Shown: positions 50,947-59,891 of the stretch, in pieces
Layout: each line of letters begins with the position of its first letter
Position numbering within the stretch: the first letter of the stretch is position 1
Assembly: GCF_013114825.1 (NCBI RefSeq)
Contig: NZ_JAAVLX010000008.1
Span: forward strand, 124,001 to 188,000
Length of the DNA stretch: 64,000 nt
From: Bradyrhizobium australiense
Lineage (GTDB): Bacteria > Pseudomonadota > Alphaproteobacteria > Rhizobiales > Xanthobacteraceae
Direction: 5' to 3'
Made by a program: the position numbers and the translations under genes
Notes under the pieces: model-generated
The model's input: the letters and a program-made list of their open reading frames with translations, nothing else
What the model was told of the DNA's origin: nothing
Database searches by the model: none

Positions 50947-53187
50947 GTGATCCCTTCCGCCCGCGCCGCCGCATTGCGATCGACCGCACTGGCCACAAGC
51001 CTGGCGCTGGCGGTCGGACTGACCGCCTTCCCTCTGGAAACCTGGGCCAAGCCAAAAGTTCCCCTGCCGAAGCCGCGACCGATCGCCCGCAACGTCGTTC
51101 CCAAGTCCGCCCCCAAGTCCACCGCCAGTGCGCCTGCTGCCCAAACGCCGGCGCCGGCTGGCCATGCCCCTGCGGCACCTACCCCGCCGCCGCCCGTGCT
51201 GGCGCCAGCGACGCGCCAGCATGCCGTGCCGCCTCCACGCAAGCACGTGGCGCCGGCGGCCGTAGCCGCGACGTCCTCGACGTCGCAGGCCGACAAGGAC
51301 GCACTGGAAAACGTCATCGAGCTCGTGCGCAAGCAGAAGCCTGGCGATGCAACGCAGGCGCAAGCGGCGATTTCGGATCCGGTCGCCCGCAAGCTCGCGG
51401 AATGGCTGATCCTGCGCAGCGATAACAACAACGCCTCGGTCGAACGCTACCGCGCGTTTGTTTCCGCCAATCCGAGTTGGCCGTCGCAGATCTTCCTGCG
51501 CCGGCGCATCGAGGCCGCGCTCTGGGACGACCGCCGCGACGATTCGACCGTCTGGTCGTGGTTCGAAAACGAGTCGCCGATCTCGGCCAAGGGCAAGTTC
51601 GCGCTGGCGAAGGTGATGATTGCACGCGGCGATCGCGCCAATGCCGAACGGCTGGTCCGTGAGGCCTGGCGTCACGACGGCATGTCGGAGGACACCGAGG
51701 GCGCCGCGCTCGATATGTTCGGCGCGCTGCTGACAGGGGGCGATCATAAGGCGCGGATGGATTCGCTGCTCTACGGCACCGAGCAGGAAGCCGGCGGCAT
51801 GCGGGCCGCCAAGCGGTTGGGTTCGGGCCACGTCGCGCTCGCCAAAGCACGTATCGCGGCCAACAAGAAATCCTCCAACCTCAGGGCGCTCTTGGATGCG
51901 GTGCCGCGCGAATTGCATGGCGAGCCCGGTTACCTCTTCGCAAAAATCCAGCTGCTTCGCCGCGAGGAGAAATTCACCGAGGCCGCGCAGCTCATGCTCA
52001 GCGCGCCGAAGGACCCGAACCGCCTGCACAATCTCAACGAATGGTGGATCGAGCGGCGCTTGTTGGCGCGCAAGATGCTTGATGTCGGCGAGCATCGCTC
52101 CGCCTATCTCATCGCGCGGGATGCGGCGCTGCCGACGCGTGACATCTACAAGACCGAGCAGGAATTCACTGCCGGCTGGATTGCGCTGCGGTTCCTCAAG
52201 GATCCGGCGGTTGCCGCGCAGCACTTCGCGCGCATCGGCGTCGGCAGCGCGAACCCGACTGCATTGGCGCGCGCCGGCTATTGGCAGGGCCGCGCCGCGG
52301 AAGCGGCTGGACGCGCGCAGGAGGCTCGCGCGGCTTACGGCCGCGCCGCCGAGCAATCGACCAGCTATTATGGTCAGCTCGCGCGCGCCAAGCTCGGCCT
52401 GCCGCAGCTCCAGCTGAACGGCGTGCCGAGCGCCCGCGGCCGCGGGGTCGAACGGCTGGAGATCGTTCGTGCGGTGCAGTTGCTGTATGAACTCGACGAG
52501 CGCGAGCTCGCGATCCCGATTTTCGCCGACATGGGCGAGAACGGCGATCCCGATGCCCTGGTAGGCCTGGGCGAACTCACCTCGCGCCACGGCGACGCCC
52601 GCGGCATGCTGCTGCTCGGCAAGGCCGCGCTCAACCGGGGCCTGCCGTTCGATCACTACGCCTATCCTGTCACCGGCATTCCGCCGTTCAAGCAGATCGG
52701 CCCCGAGGTAGAGCCCAGTGTCGTCTATTCGATCGCGCGGCAGGAAAGCGCCTTCAATCCGGCCGTAGTCTCACCGGCCCAGGCCTACGGGCTGATGCAG
52801 GTGACACCGGACGCCGGGCGCTATGTCTGCAAGCGGGCCGGGGTCAGTTTCGACCTCAACCGGATGAAGACAGACTCCGTCTACAACGCCATGCTTGGCG
52901 CGGCCGAGCTCGGCGGGCTGCTCGAGGACTACCGCGGCTCCTACATTCTGACCTTCGCGGGCTACAATGCCGGTCGCGGCAGCGTCAAGAAATGGATCGA
53001 GCGTTACGGCGATCCGCGCGATCCCAAGGTCGACGCGGTCGATTGGGTCGAGCAGATCCCGTTCTCCGAGACGCGAAACTACGTGCAGCGGATCATGGAG
53101 AACCTGCAGGTCTATCGCACGCGGTTCGGCGGCGGGACCAGGCTCCAGATCGAAGCCGACCTGCATCGCGGCGCCAGCGTCGAATAG
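50947..53187 (+). CDS. slt: Soluble lytic murein transglycosylase (Slt-like)
   Basis: This periplasmic enzyme cuts peptidoglycan glycan strands to anhydro-muropeptides. The 746-residue protein has a signal peptide (MIPSARAAALRSTALATSLA), a Pro/Ala-rich linker (PKVPLPKPRPIARNV and on), a long helical superhelix (about 115-580) and a C-terminal SLT domain with the catalytic Glu in YSIARQESAFNPAVVSPAQA and AYGLMQVTPDAG. GTG 50947 follows GAGGAAAGCC and gives a normal signal peptide; TTG 50875 is the outer limit. It is divergent from dapA. The gap 50657-50946 shows a weak family-I-like repeat only. Confidence 0.9.
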   Translation: MIPSARAAALRSTALATSLALAVGLTAFPLETWAKPKVPLPKPRPIARNVVPKSAPKSTASAPAAQTPAPAGHAPAAPTPPPPVLAPATRQHAVPPPRKHVAPAAVAATSSTSQADKDALENVIELVRKQKPGDATQAQAAISDPVARKLAEWLILRSDNNNASVERYRAFVSANPSWPSQIFLRRRIEAALWDDRRDDSTVWSWFENESPISAKGKFALAKVMIARGDRANAERLVREAWRHDGMSEDTEGAALDMFGALLTGGDHKARMDSLLYGTEQEAGGMRAAKRLGSGHVALAKARIAANKKSSNLRALLDAVPRELHGEPGYLFAKIQLLRREEKFTEAAQLMLSAPKDPNRLHNLNEWWIERRLLARKMLDVGEHRSAYLIARDAALPTRDIYKTEQEFTAGWIALRFLKDPAVAAQHFARIGVGSANPTALARAGYWQGRAAEAAGRAQEARAAYGRAAEQSTSYYGQLARAKLGLPQLQLNGVPSARGRGVERLEIVRAVQLLYELDERELAIPIFADMGENGDPDALVGLGELTSRHGDARGMLLLGKAALNRGLPFDHYAYPVTGIPPFKQIGPEVEPSVVYSIARQESAFNPAVVSPAQAYGLMQVTPDAGRYVCKRAGVSFDLNRMKTDSVYNAMLGAAELGGLLEDYRGSYILTFAGYNAGRGSVKKWIERYGDPRDPKVDAVDWVEQIPFSETRNYVQRIMENLQVYRTRFGGGTRLQIEADLHRGASVE

Positions 53188-53336
53188 CGGTTTTCAGGTA
53201 CGCCCGACTCGACCTGAAATTAAGCCACGACCGCAGATCAAGCGTGCGGGCGACAACCACCTTTCGCAGCGGAGGTCTTGAAGCGTCGAAACGCGCACGC
53301 CGGCATATTCGTGACAACCACGAACCACACCCGCAA

Positions 53337-53370
53337 TGAAAAACCCCCGGCAGTTGCCTGCCGGGGGTTC
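53337..53370 (-). terminator. Terminator of the porin gene
   Basis: CCCCCGGCAG-TTGC-CTGCCGGGGG is a perfect 10-bp stem; on the minus strand it is followed by GTTTTTC. It is 26 bp past the porin stop. Confidence 0.92.
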
Positions 53371-53395
53371 TCCTAGAGTTTCAAGTCTTTCGGGA

Positions 53396-54949
53396 TCAGA
53401 AGTTGCGCTGAGCGCGAACGTTCAGGAACACAGTGCTCTGGTCCCTGAACTCGTACACGGTGGTCGGCTTGGGAGCCGTCGCAGCCAAGGTGGCAGCGCC
53501 CGTGAACTTCTGGTCGAGGAAGAACGCGCCGACTTCAGCCGAGAACGTCAGGTTCTTGACGGGAGTCCAGCGGGTGACCACACCAACCTGGGCAAAGTTG
53601 AAGTCCGGGTTGCAGGAGAAGTCTGCAGACACGGCCTTGCCGGCCACGTAGTTGGCGCACCAAGCGCCCTTTGCCGAGGTGACGTCCAGCGCGTTGCCGC
53701 CGTAGCGGACCGAACCGTAGCTGCCCCAGAGGCTGGTCGACCAGTAGGGATCCCAGTTGTGGTTGAACGCACCACGGACACCCCAGGCATCAACCAGCTT
53801 GATGCCATCGGTGACACCAGGGAAGTACACACCGTCGGCGGTCTGGCCGAAGCCGACGCTCTGGTAAGCACCCGCACGGCTGGTGTCACCGAACATCACG
53901 AAGCTCGGCGAGGTGCCGCTCGTGGAGACCACCGACTTGGTGGAACCCTTGGCGTAGGTGGCGTCGATCTTGAAGTCGTCGCCCGGGCCGGTCGGCAGAT
54001 TCTTGATCTGCAAGGCAGCCATCACCGCACCGCCCCACTTGTCGTCGGGGTGACCGGAGATTTCCGACAGAGCAGTCGGAACGCCGCCGGCGCCGAGGAT
54101 GTTGTAGGAAGCGTTCACGAGATGCGCCAAACCGCCAATCTGGAACAGACCCCAGGCCTGGTCGACGCGGATATTGCCGACGATATCAGGAGCATGGACG
54201 CCGCCGTAGGCTTGCGCGCCGGCCGCGTTGAAGCCGCCGGGAACGCTGAGGTTCAGCAGCGAGGTGCGGTTGTACACGGTCGGTTCATCCAGACCGATGG
54301 TGGCCGACACGCCGTTGCCGAACTGAGCGGTGTACTGGATGTTGTTGACGCCGGTGACGTAGTCCGGACCGCCCATCAGGTTCGAGTTGTTGTTGCCCGG
54401 ATAGCCGTTCCACGGCGACGCGAAGGCCGAAGCCGACTTACCGAAGGTGAAGCCCGCGAACTGCAGGAAGATCATGTCGACCGCGACATAGCCGTTGCCC
54501 GCGGAGTCAAGCAGGTTCGTGTTGTTGCCCAGGCGCGTGTCGAGCGAGTTAGGATTAAACGTGTTGTTGCCGAGCGTGCTGAACTGGATGTTGGCCTGAC
54601 CGAAGGTGCGGACAACGCCGTATTCGGTAGCGGTACGGGTATCAACCGTCAGCGCCAGACGAGAACGGGCCGAGAAGTAATCACGGTAGCGGTTGCCCTG
54701 ACCGATATCGCCGTTCCATGCCGGCGAGCCGTAGATGCCGCCGTTGAACGTGGTGTCGACGCGCAGATAACCACCCAGCTTGAGGCAGGTGTCGGTGCCC
54801 GGGATATAGAAGAAACCCGCACCGTACAGGGAGCAGATCCTCACGTACTCGACCGCTTTGGCCTTGACGGGAAGATCGGCCGCCTGAGCTCCGCCCACGG
54901 CGATCAGACCCGCCGCTGAGCCGAGAATAAGGCTCTTAACCATCTTCAT
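53396..54949 (-). CDS. Major outer membrane porin (porin 2 family, RopA-like)
   Basis: The 517-residue protein has a signal peptide (MKMVKSLILGSAAGLIAVGG, mature ADLPVKAKAVEYVRICSLYG) and a beta-barrel body ending in a C-terminal Phe (FLNVRAQRNF), needed for outer membrane insertion. The CSLYGAGFFYIPGTDTCLKL segment, with paired cysteines, is the hallmark of the rhizobial porin 2 family. The start is set by GGAGGTTTAAC before ATG 54949. It has about 1 kb of upstream gene-free DNA and a strong terminator, consistent with high expression. Confidence 0.93.
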   Translation of the reverse strand: MKMVKSLILGSAAGLIAVGGAQAADLPVKAKAVEYVRICSLYGAGFFYIPGTDTCLKLGGYLRVDTTFNGGIYGSPAWNGDIGQGNRYRDYFSARSRLALTVDTRTATEYGVVRTFGQANIQFSTLGNNTFNPNSLDTRLGNNTNLLDSAGNGYVAVDMIFLQFAGFTFGKSASAFASPWNGYPGNNNSNLMGGPDYVTGVNNIQYTAQFGNGVSATIGLDEPTVYNRTSLLNLSVPGGFNAAGAQAYGGVHAPDIVGNIRVDQAWGLFQIGGLAHLVNASYNILGAGGVPTALSEISGHPDDKWGGAVMAALQIKNLPTGPGDDFKIDATYAKGSTKSVVSTSGTSPSFVMFGDTSRAGAYQSVGFGQTADGVYFPGVTDGIKLVDAWGVRGAFNHNWDPYWSTSLWGSYGSVRYGGNALDVTSAKGAWCANYVAGKAVSADFSCNPDFNFAQVGVVTRWTPVKNLTFSAEVGAFFLDQKFTGAATLAATAPKPTTVYEFRDQSTVFLNVRAQRNF

Positions 54950-55960
54950 GTTAAACCTCCAAGTTGCTCTGTAGGGAAGGTTCCGGATCCGCTGGGTGAA
55001 ACACCCTAAGGTTGGTTCCCTTGTCCCCTGAAACCCGCTTAGTCGCTTCGCGCCTTCGGACACTCCCGCATGAACGCGAGGGACTTAAGCGAACCACCTA
55101 AAACGGGACGACCTCGGGATGCCCCCCTCCGTCGCCCGATCACAATTACCGAGGACTCCTGCACAAGCAACAAAGGAACCACTTCGAACGGCCCGACTTC
55201 GCCCCTTTTCCGAAGGGTGTTGCACAAATAACACGTGTTTGTGATCGAAGTTTTTCTGCAAGCTATTGTTCTTACACGATCTTTTTGAATACTTCCAATT
55301 GACGCCGAAAAACTGCCTTGGGCACCGCAGCAACCGCTGTCCACCCTGCAAGGCGTCTTCGCGACATCGAATCGAACCGCAAGCTCTGGCGAATCCGCAT
55401 CCGACGTCACACAGATAGTAGAGTCATCCGAATAGACTCATCGGAAGGCCAACCGGGGTAGATTCAATGATCCGGCGAGCGAAGGCGACGCCGCCCGCAA
55501 CAATTATAAAGGCTCCGGCCCGAACCTAGCCGTCAGCAACCGCTGCGCGACGACAAAAATGCCAAAGCTCCCTCCTCCTTCGGGCCCCAAATGCAATCGC
55601 AGATTGCTCCGGAGCTAGCGCTAACGCATTGCGCTATGCAACCCGCACAACGGGAACCGAATCGGATCAGCGGAGACGTCGAATCACGTTCGCGCGACGA
55701 TGTGCTTCATTTCGAGGCATCCGGGGCCGGCGGGCGCCGAAACTCCCCCGACGTCAAATTGTCATAATCGCGCGAAACGCACGTGCCGATCCGTCTGCTT
55801 ATGGAGCGCATAACCTCGAAAGACATCTAGTAAACGAGCTCCGCGGGATGCGAGATCGTTACGGAAGCATGCGCGAAGCCACAGCGCCTCTAAATGGCCT
55901 TGGCGTAATCTGAATCTGCCGCTTGCGGCTGGCCTTCGCGTCAGGCATATCCGCGCTGAT
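54950..55960. other. 1-kb gene-free region between porin and tRNA-Ser
   Basis: No convincing gene is seen. On the minus strand TTGCTT-N16-TAATTG (about 55140-55167) is a possible promoter, giving a porin 5' leader of roughly 190 nt, and several GC-rich short hairpins occur (such as GGGTGAAACACCC at 54993-55005). The AT-richer part 55210-55290 includes CACGTGTTATTTGTGC. Confidence 0.4.
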
Positions 55961-56054
55961 GGAGCTGTGGCCGAGTGGCTGAAGGCGGCGGTTTGCTAAA
56001 CCGTTATAGGGTTGTAAAGCCCTATCGAGGGTTCGAATCCCTCCGGCTCCGCCA
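55961..56054 (+). tRNA. tRNA-Ser (GCU)
   Basis: The acceptor GGAGCTG pairs with CGGCTCC, a CCA tail is encoded, the anticodon loop TTGCTAA carries GCT (55995-55997), and the long variable arm (TATAGGGTTGTAAAGCCCTA) and TTCGAAT T-loop are typical of tRNA-Ser reading AGC/AGU codons. A dead insertion sequence starts 22 bp downstream. Confidence 0.96.
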
Positions 56055-56075
56055 TCCTGCTTTTTGTCCAGCCCA

Positions 56076-57324
56076 GAGACACGGGTAACGGAACGTACCT
56101 AAGAGATAGGCGACAACCTCGTGCCGAACGGGTTGTCGAGGGGCTGCAAGGTTTTCTGCTTCAGGTCGAAGTATCCCAGATCATAGTGCATGAAGCTGAC
56201 GAGCCAAATGCTCTCGTCGACCTCCTTGATGCAGAGCTTTTGGCCGGCCAGGACGGTTGAGATGTTGGTCCTCTTGCGATGGCGGCAGAGGCGTCCGCAG
56301 GCGGTAACAAGAACCTCGCGATCGTGGAACAGATAGGTCAGCCCCGGCAGGCCGGCATAGGAGCGCACCGAGGCGGTGTAGAGCTCGGCAGGACACTTCA
56401 TGTCGAGGGCCTCATGCGGACGTTCGGCATTGAACTCGCGGACGAAGCGTCGAAGCGTTCCTGCTGTTGCAAGCCATTGGGTTGTTTTCTTTTTGAGGGT
56501 GAGGTGCATGCGCTCGTGGCGTCCGTTCTGTTGCGGGCGGCCCGGCTTGATGAGTTCGATCGCAATCCCCAGCCGAAGCCACCACACCGAGAGCTTGGAG
56601 AGGTTGGCGTTGGGACTGGCGAAGGGCACGCCGTTGTCGGAGCGAATGGCTAGCGGCAGGCCGCGCTGGTGGAACAGGCGTTCAAAGGCTGCAATTGCAG
56701 GGCCTTCACGCGTTGAACCGAGCGATTCGCACAACAGCAGGACGCGCGAGCATGGTCGGTGACGGTCAGCGGATAGCAGTAGCGCCATTGCCGAGCTTGA
56801 ACGCGCCCTTAAAGTCGGCACACAGATCATTAGGTCCGGCGCCCGTGGACAGCGGCGTGCCGCGCGCGGTGGCGCGGCCCGCCGCCGCGCTTGACCAGGC
56901 CATGGCGATCGAGCACCGCATGGATGGTGCTTTTGCGGGAATCCTGACGTCGCCATCGAGCCGCCGGACCAGCAGTTCGTGGATCTTGCGCGCGCCACAG
57001 TGCGGCTTCTCCGCCTTGAGGCGGACAATCAGGCCCTCGATTTGCTCTGGGAGCTGATTGGCATAGCGCACCGGCCGCCTGGACCGATCGCTCAGGGCGG
57101 CCAGCGCCTGCTCCTTGTAGCGATCGAAAATCTTGTAGCCTGTCTTGCGGGATACGCCGAACTCCCGGCAGACGTCCGTCATGGCCTCGCCGTCCAGCAG
57201 ACGGCCACAAAGCGAAGGCGTTCTTCCACTACCGAACTCGCTTTCCACGGCATCCAACACCTCCCGCAGAACAAAAGCGGAAAGTGTAACCCAGGTGTCC
57301 GGTACGTTTTGTCACCTATGTCTC
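56076..57324 (-). mobile_element. Degenerate IS481-type insertion sequence
   Basis: Imperfect 24-bp terminal inverted repeats bound it: GAGACACGGGTAACGGAACG with TACC at the left and, reversed, GAGACATAGGTGACAAAACG with TACC at the right. The 1.25-kb interior codes on the minus strand for an IS481-type transposase in pieces. Target site duplication is not obvious. It inserted just behind tRNA-Ser. Confidence 0.85.
56099..57253 (-). pseudogene. IS481-type transposase, several frameshifts
   Basis: From ATG 57253 (MPWKASSVVEERLRFVA) the frame breaks at once and resumes one frame over as LLDGEAMTDVCREFGVSRKT (helix-turn-helix), DRSRRPVRYANQLPEQIEGL and PHCGARKIHELLVRRLDGD. Further breaks occur before STIHAVLDRHGL, after KGAFKLGNG, and in DHA-RVLLL. 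The C-terminal part has the DDE core residues in IRSDNGVPFAS and GRPQQNGRHERMHLTLKK, and ends FGTRLSPIS. At least four small deletions make it non-functional. Confidence 0.85.
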
Positions 57325-57547
57325 GGGCCGATCATTCGCGCTGACGCGCTTCGCAGGATCGGCGCCCTCTCGCCCGCAAAGCAGGATGCCCTTCCGAAGC
57401 CTTGGCGAAGGAGGGCTCTATCGAGCCCCTCTCCTTCTCCACCTTTACCACAAATTCCGCGCCATTTACGCCGATGCTCGATCGACCCTTTCTGTTCGTC
57501 GGACGCCTCTCACGATCGTCCCGTTCAATTCGCCGCGGAGGCCAGGC

Positions 57548-58116
57548 ATGAAGAAAGAAGTACTCGAAGCGATCCTTGGCGACGGCGAGAACATGCCCGA
57601 GCTTGGCCGATCGAAGACTACCTTCACGCCGTCGCGACCGAACCGACGCTTCCTGATTTCGCCATCGCAGTTGTACGGCGAGGATCGAAGAATCCGCGCC
57701 GAAATTGCGCGCAGTCCTCGTGAACGCAGCGGATGACGAGGGCTGGTCGAACGACGAAAGCCTGCTGTTGTTCCGCGGGCCAAGGCCGCATCCCCGACGA
57801 CCGGATCGATCGCGCTCAGTTCAACGACGACCTTGCCGCAGCCGAACACGCGCCCGATGACATCGATCGGTTCACCAGATCACCTGGGGTACATCGAGGA
57901 CGTGCTCGAATCGCTAGCCTGGACGCGCGAGTCCGAGGATGAAGAACGATGTGTTCGAAGAGGCAGACGAGACATCACCCTGGGCCGATCTCGTGTATCC
58001 GAACGAGCCGGTCAGAAATCCCGGGCGCCACGTCGGAGGTTAACGATCCATCTCTCTGCGGGAGCGGCAAGAAAGCGAAGAAATGCTGCCTTGCCAACGG
58101 AGATCCGCAAGTGTGA
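57548..58116 (+). pseudogene. Decayed UPF0149/YecA-like protein gene with SEC-C remnant
   Basis: Pieces in different frames recall the UPF0149/YecA family: ATG 57548 (MKKEVLEAILGDGENMPELG), then IEDYLHAVATEPTLPDFAIA in a second frame, and at the 3' end DPSLCGSGKKAKKCC, a SEC-C zinc motif whose first Cys is changed to Ser. At least two frame changes separate them. No intact frame spans the region. Family assignment is tentative. Confidence 0.55.
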
Positions 58117-58134
58117 GGCTGGCAGCATCTTGCC

Positions 58135-58401
58135 TCAGTGTGCCGTCATCCAGGCGCGCGCCTCGCGCTGTGCGGTGGCGATTTCGGCGTCCGACATCAT
58201 CGCGGCGACCTCGCGGCGCATGGAGATTGCATCCGCGCGTCCCTTCAGCGCGGCGAGATTGAACCATTTGTGGGCCGCGACGAGATTCACCACGCCGGAA
58301 CGGCCGCTCGCCCAGTAAAGGCCGCGCTCGAACAGCACGTCCGGAATCGCGGTCGCTTCCACCGGAATTGCCGTGTCGAGATCAATCTGCCCCTGAAACA
58401 T
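58135..58401 (-). CDS. Small Sel1-repeat-like protein
   Basis: The 88-residue protein starts MFQGQIDLDTAIPVEATAIP and contains LVAAHKWFNLAALKGRADAI, a Sel1/TPR-like repeat, then MRREVAAMMSDAEIATAQRE and ARAWMTAH. Similar small proteins with ...AHKWFNIAALKG... are common in Bradyrhizobium. A ribosome site (AGAAGGGAAGC) precedes the ATG. It may mediate protein contacts; the target is unknown. Confidence 0.8.
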   Translation of the reverse strand: MFQGQIDLDTAIPVEATAIPDVLFERGLYWASGRSGVVNLVAAHKWFNLAALKGRADAISMRREVAAMMSDAEIATAQREARAWMTAH

Positions 58402-59236
58402 CGGTAGCTTCCCTTCTTATCGTTGCCGCCCTCCCCCCGAGCGCGGCCCCTGTCCACTGTTGACATCCCCAACGCCGTTTTCCGGTCTGCTGTTGGGATG
58501 ATCATGGCCGATCAAATTTGAAGGGCGGTTTAAGGTTCGCGATGAACGGGGTGTAAACGCACACTTTGCGCCGTTGAACACGAAATCTCAGAAGTGCCTG
58601 CGGCACAGGGAGAAGTGGCCAATCGCGAAAGTCCGTTTACCCTGCAGTTTCGCAGAACGATAACCATTGCGGCCAACGCCGATGTCATCATCACTCGTCA
58701 CCTGATCGGAGCGCTGACGGTTCCAGCAAATGCCCCGGCGTTCCGCAAGCTCTGCGGCCATGCGGGGCGTCAAGGCGTGTCGAATATCGAATTGGCCGGA
58801 GATGACGCGCCTGAACCGGCGCGACGGGTGGAACCGAAACAGCCGACAACTATGGACGATGAAATGAATTTGGAAAACTTAGCGCCGGACGCCAGATGCC
58901 TGGGCTGTCGGAGCGCTCCCGCGAAAGCGGGCGTTCCGGGGACAAGTACGCCCCAAAGGAACGAGGGCGTCGGCGAACACGTCAGGACCAGATTTCATGC
59001 CGGGCTTTGGCCCCGATGAAATTGCGGGCTGTTAAGGATACCCGCACCGAACGAAGAAAACCTGTTTCTTCTGCCGGACCGGTTTGAAGAAGCGAGCTCC
59101 CTCGAAATACGATCCAGCCGTTTGACCTGATGTCTCGCCGACACCCTCTTTCGTCGACCAGAGCCTTCAGCGTTTCGTCTTGGGGCTCGGGTGACGTGCC
59201 GGCTTCGAGCCGCCGGCAATTTTCAAAGAAGCGAAC
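58402..59236. other. Gene-poor stretch
   Basis: I recognise no gene here. A plus-strand open frame (58594-59019) has no ribosome site or family likeness. A small hairpin GCTCCCGCGAAAGCGGGCG lies at 58914-58932. The region is part of the scar behind tRNA-Ser. Confidence 0.4.
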
Positions 59237-59329
59237 TTACTTCTTCTTCTTGGCGACCTTGCGGGTCTTCTTCGCAGTCTTCTTCACTGCGCTCTTCGCT
59301 TTCTTCGCCTTCTTAGCTTTCTTGGCCAT
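59237..59329 (-). CDS. 30-residue Lys/Ala-rich basic peptide (histone H1-like)
   Basis: ATG 59329 follows a near-perfect ribosome site (AGGAGGGCAAC) and opens a 30-codon frame of the form MAKKAKKAKKAKSAVKKTAK then a similar basic tail. Half of the residues are lysine, in AKKAKK repeats like the tail of histone H1 and H1-like bacterial proteins. It would bind nucleic acid non-specifically. It stands alone in gene-poor DNA. Confidence 0.7.
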   Translation of the reverse strand: MAKKAKKAKKAKSAVKKTAKKTRKVAKKKK

Positions 59330-59891
59330 GTTGCCCTCCTAATGTAGTGAGATGGCTTTAGTCGCTGCGTGCACTCGGGAATCGAGATGCACTACATCCC
59401 GAATACACCAACACATTCAAAAAAACAGCGTCCCGCTTAAGGAAGTGTTGACGCAGCAATGACCAAGCGCGCGCAGCGCTGCTGTCGGCGACGCAACGAC
59501 ATGCTCGCACATCGATGCAAAAAGTGCCGCAACGACCGGCATCGATATTTGTCAAGATTGAAAAAACGCCTGTGCCGCAGCATCTTCTTGAATTCATCAA
59601 ACGACGCTCGATGCGCGATCGATGTTGTCGCGACTCATCGATGCCGCGAAAAATCCGCGTGCGCGGACTCTGAGTCGCAAATTTTGGCAATAAAAAAATT
59701 TTCGTGGATACGGCCTTGGCGTCTCATCGCCGCTCGCCAAAACCGAACTTTTTTGCGAATCGCGAAGACCGATTCGCAACTGCGCTCTCGGCCGCGATGG
59801 TGAATTTCAGATCGCGACGGACGATCGAAGCACGCTCGCGCGCATCGATCGCGGCGCCATTGACGACGGATTCGTCCCGTTACGGGACGCT
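59330..59891. other. AT-richer non-coding region between the basic peptide gene and gatB
   Basis: No gene is seen. ATCGAT occurs five times (about 59513, 59540, 59616, 59636, 59845), and A/T runs (AATAAAAAAATTTTCG, about 59688-59704) occur. The right edge (59873-59889, CGTCCCGT-T-ACGGGACG) is a hairpin 2 bp after the gatB stop, possibly its transcript end, though without a T-run. Confidence 0.45.

Noticed and set aside
50902..52656. 584-codon minus-strand frame
   Set aside because: It is the antisense shadow of the lytic transglycosylase gene.
58594..59019. 141-codon plus-strand frame in the gene-poor region
   Set aside because: No ribosome site, no recognisable domain, and composition like random frames in GC-rich DNA.
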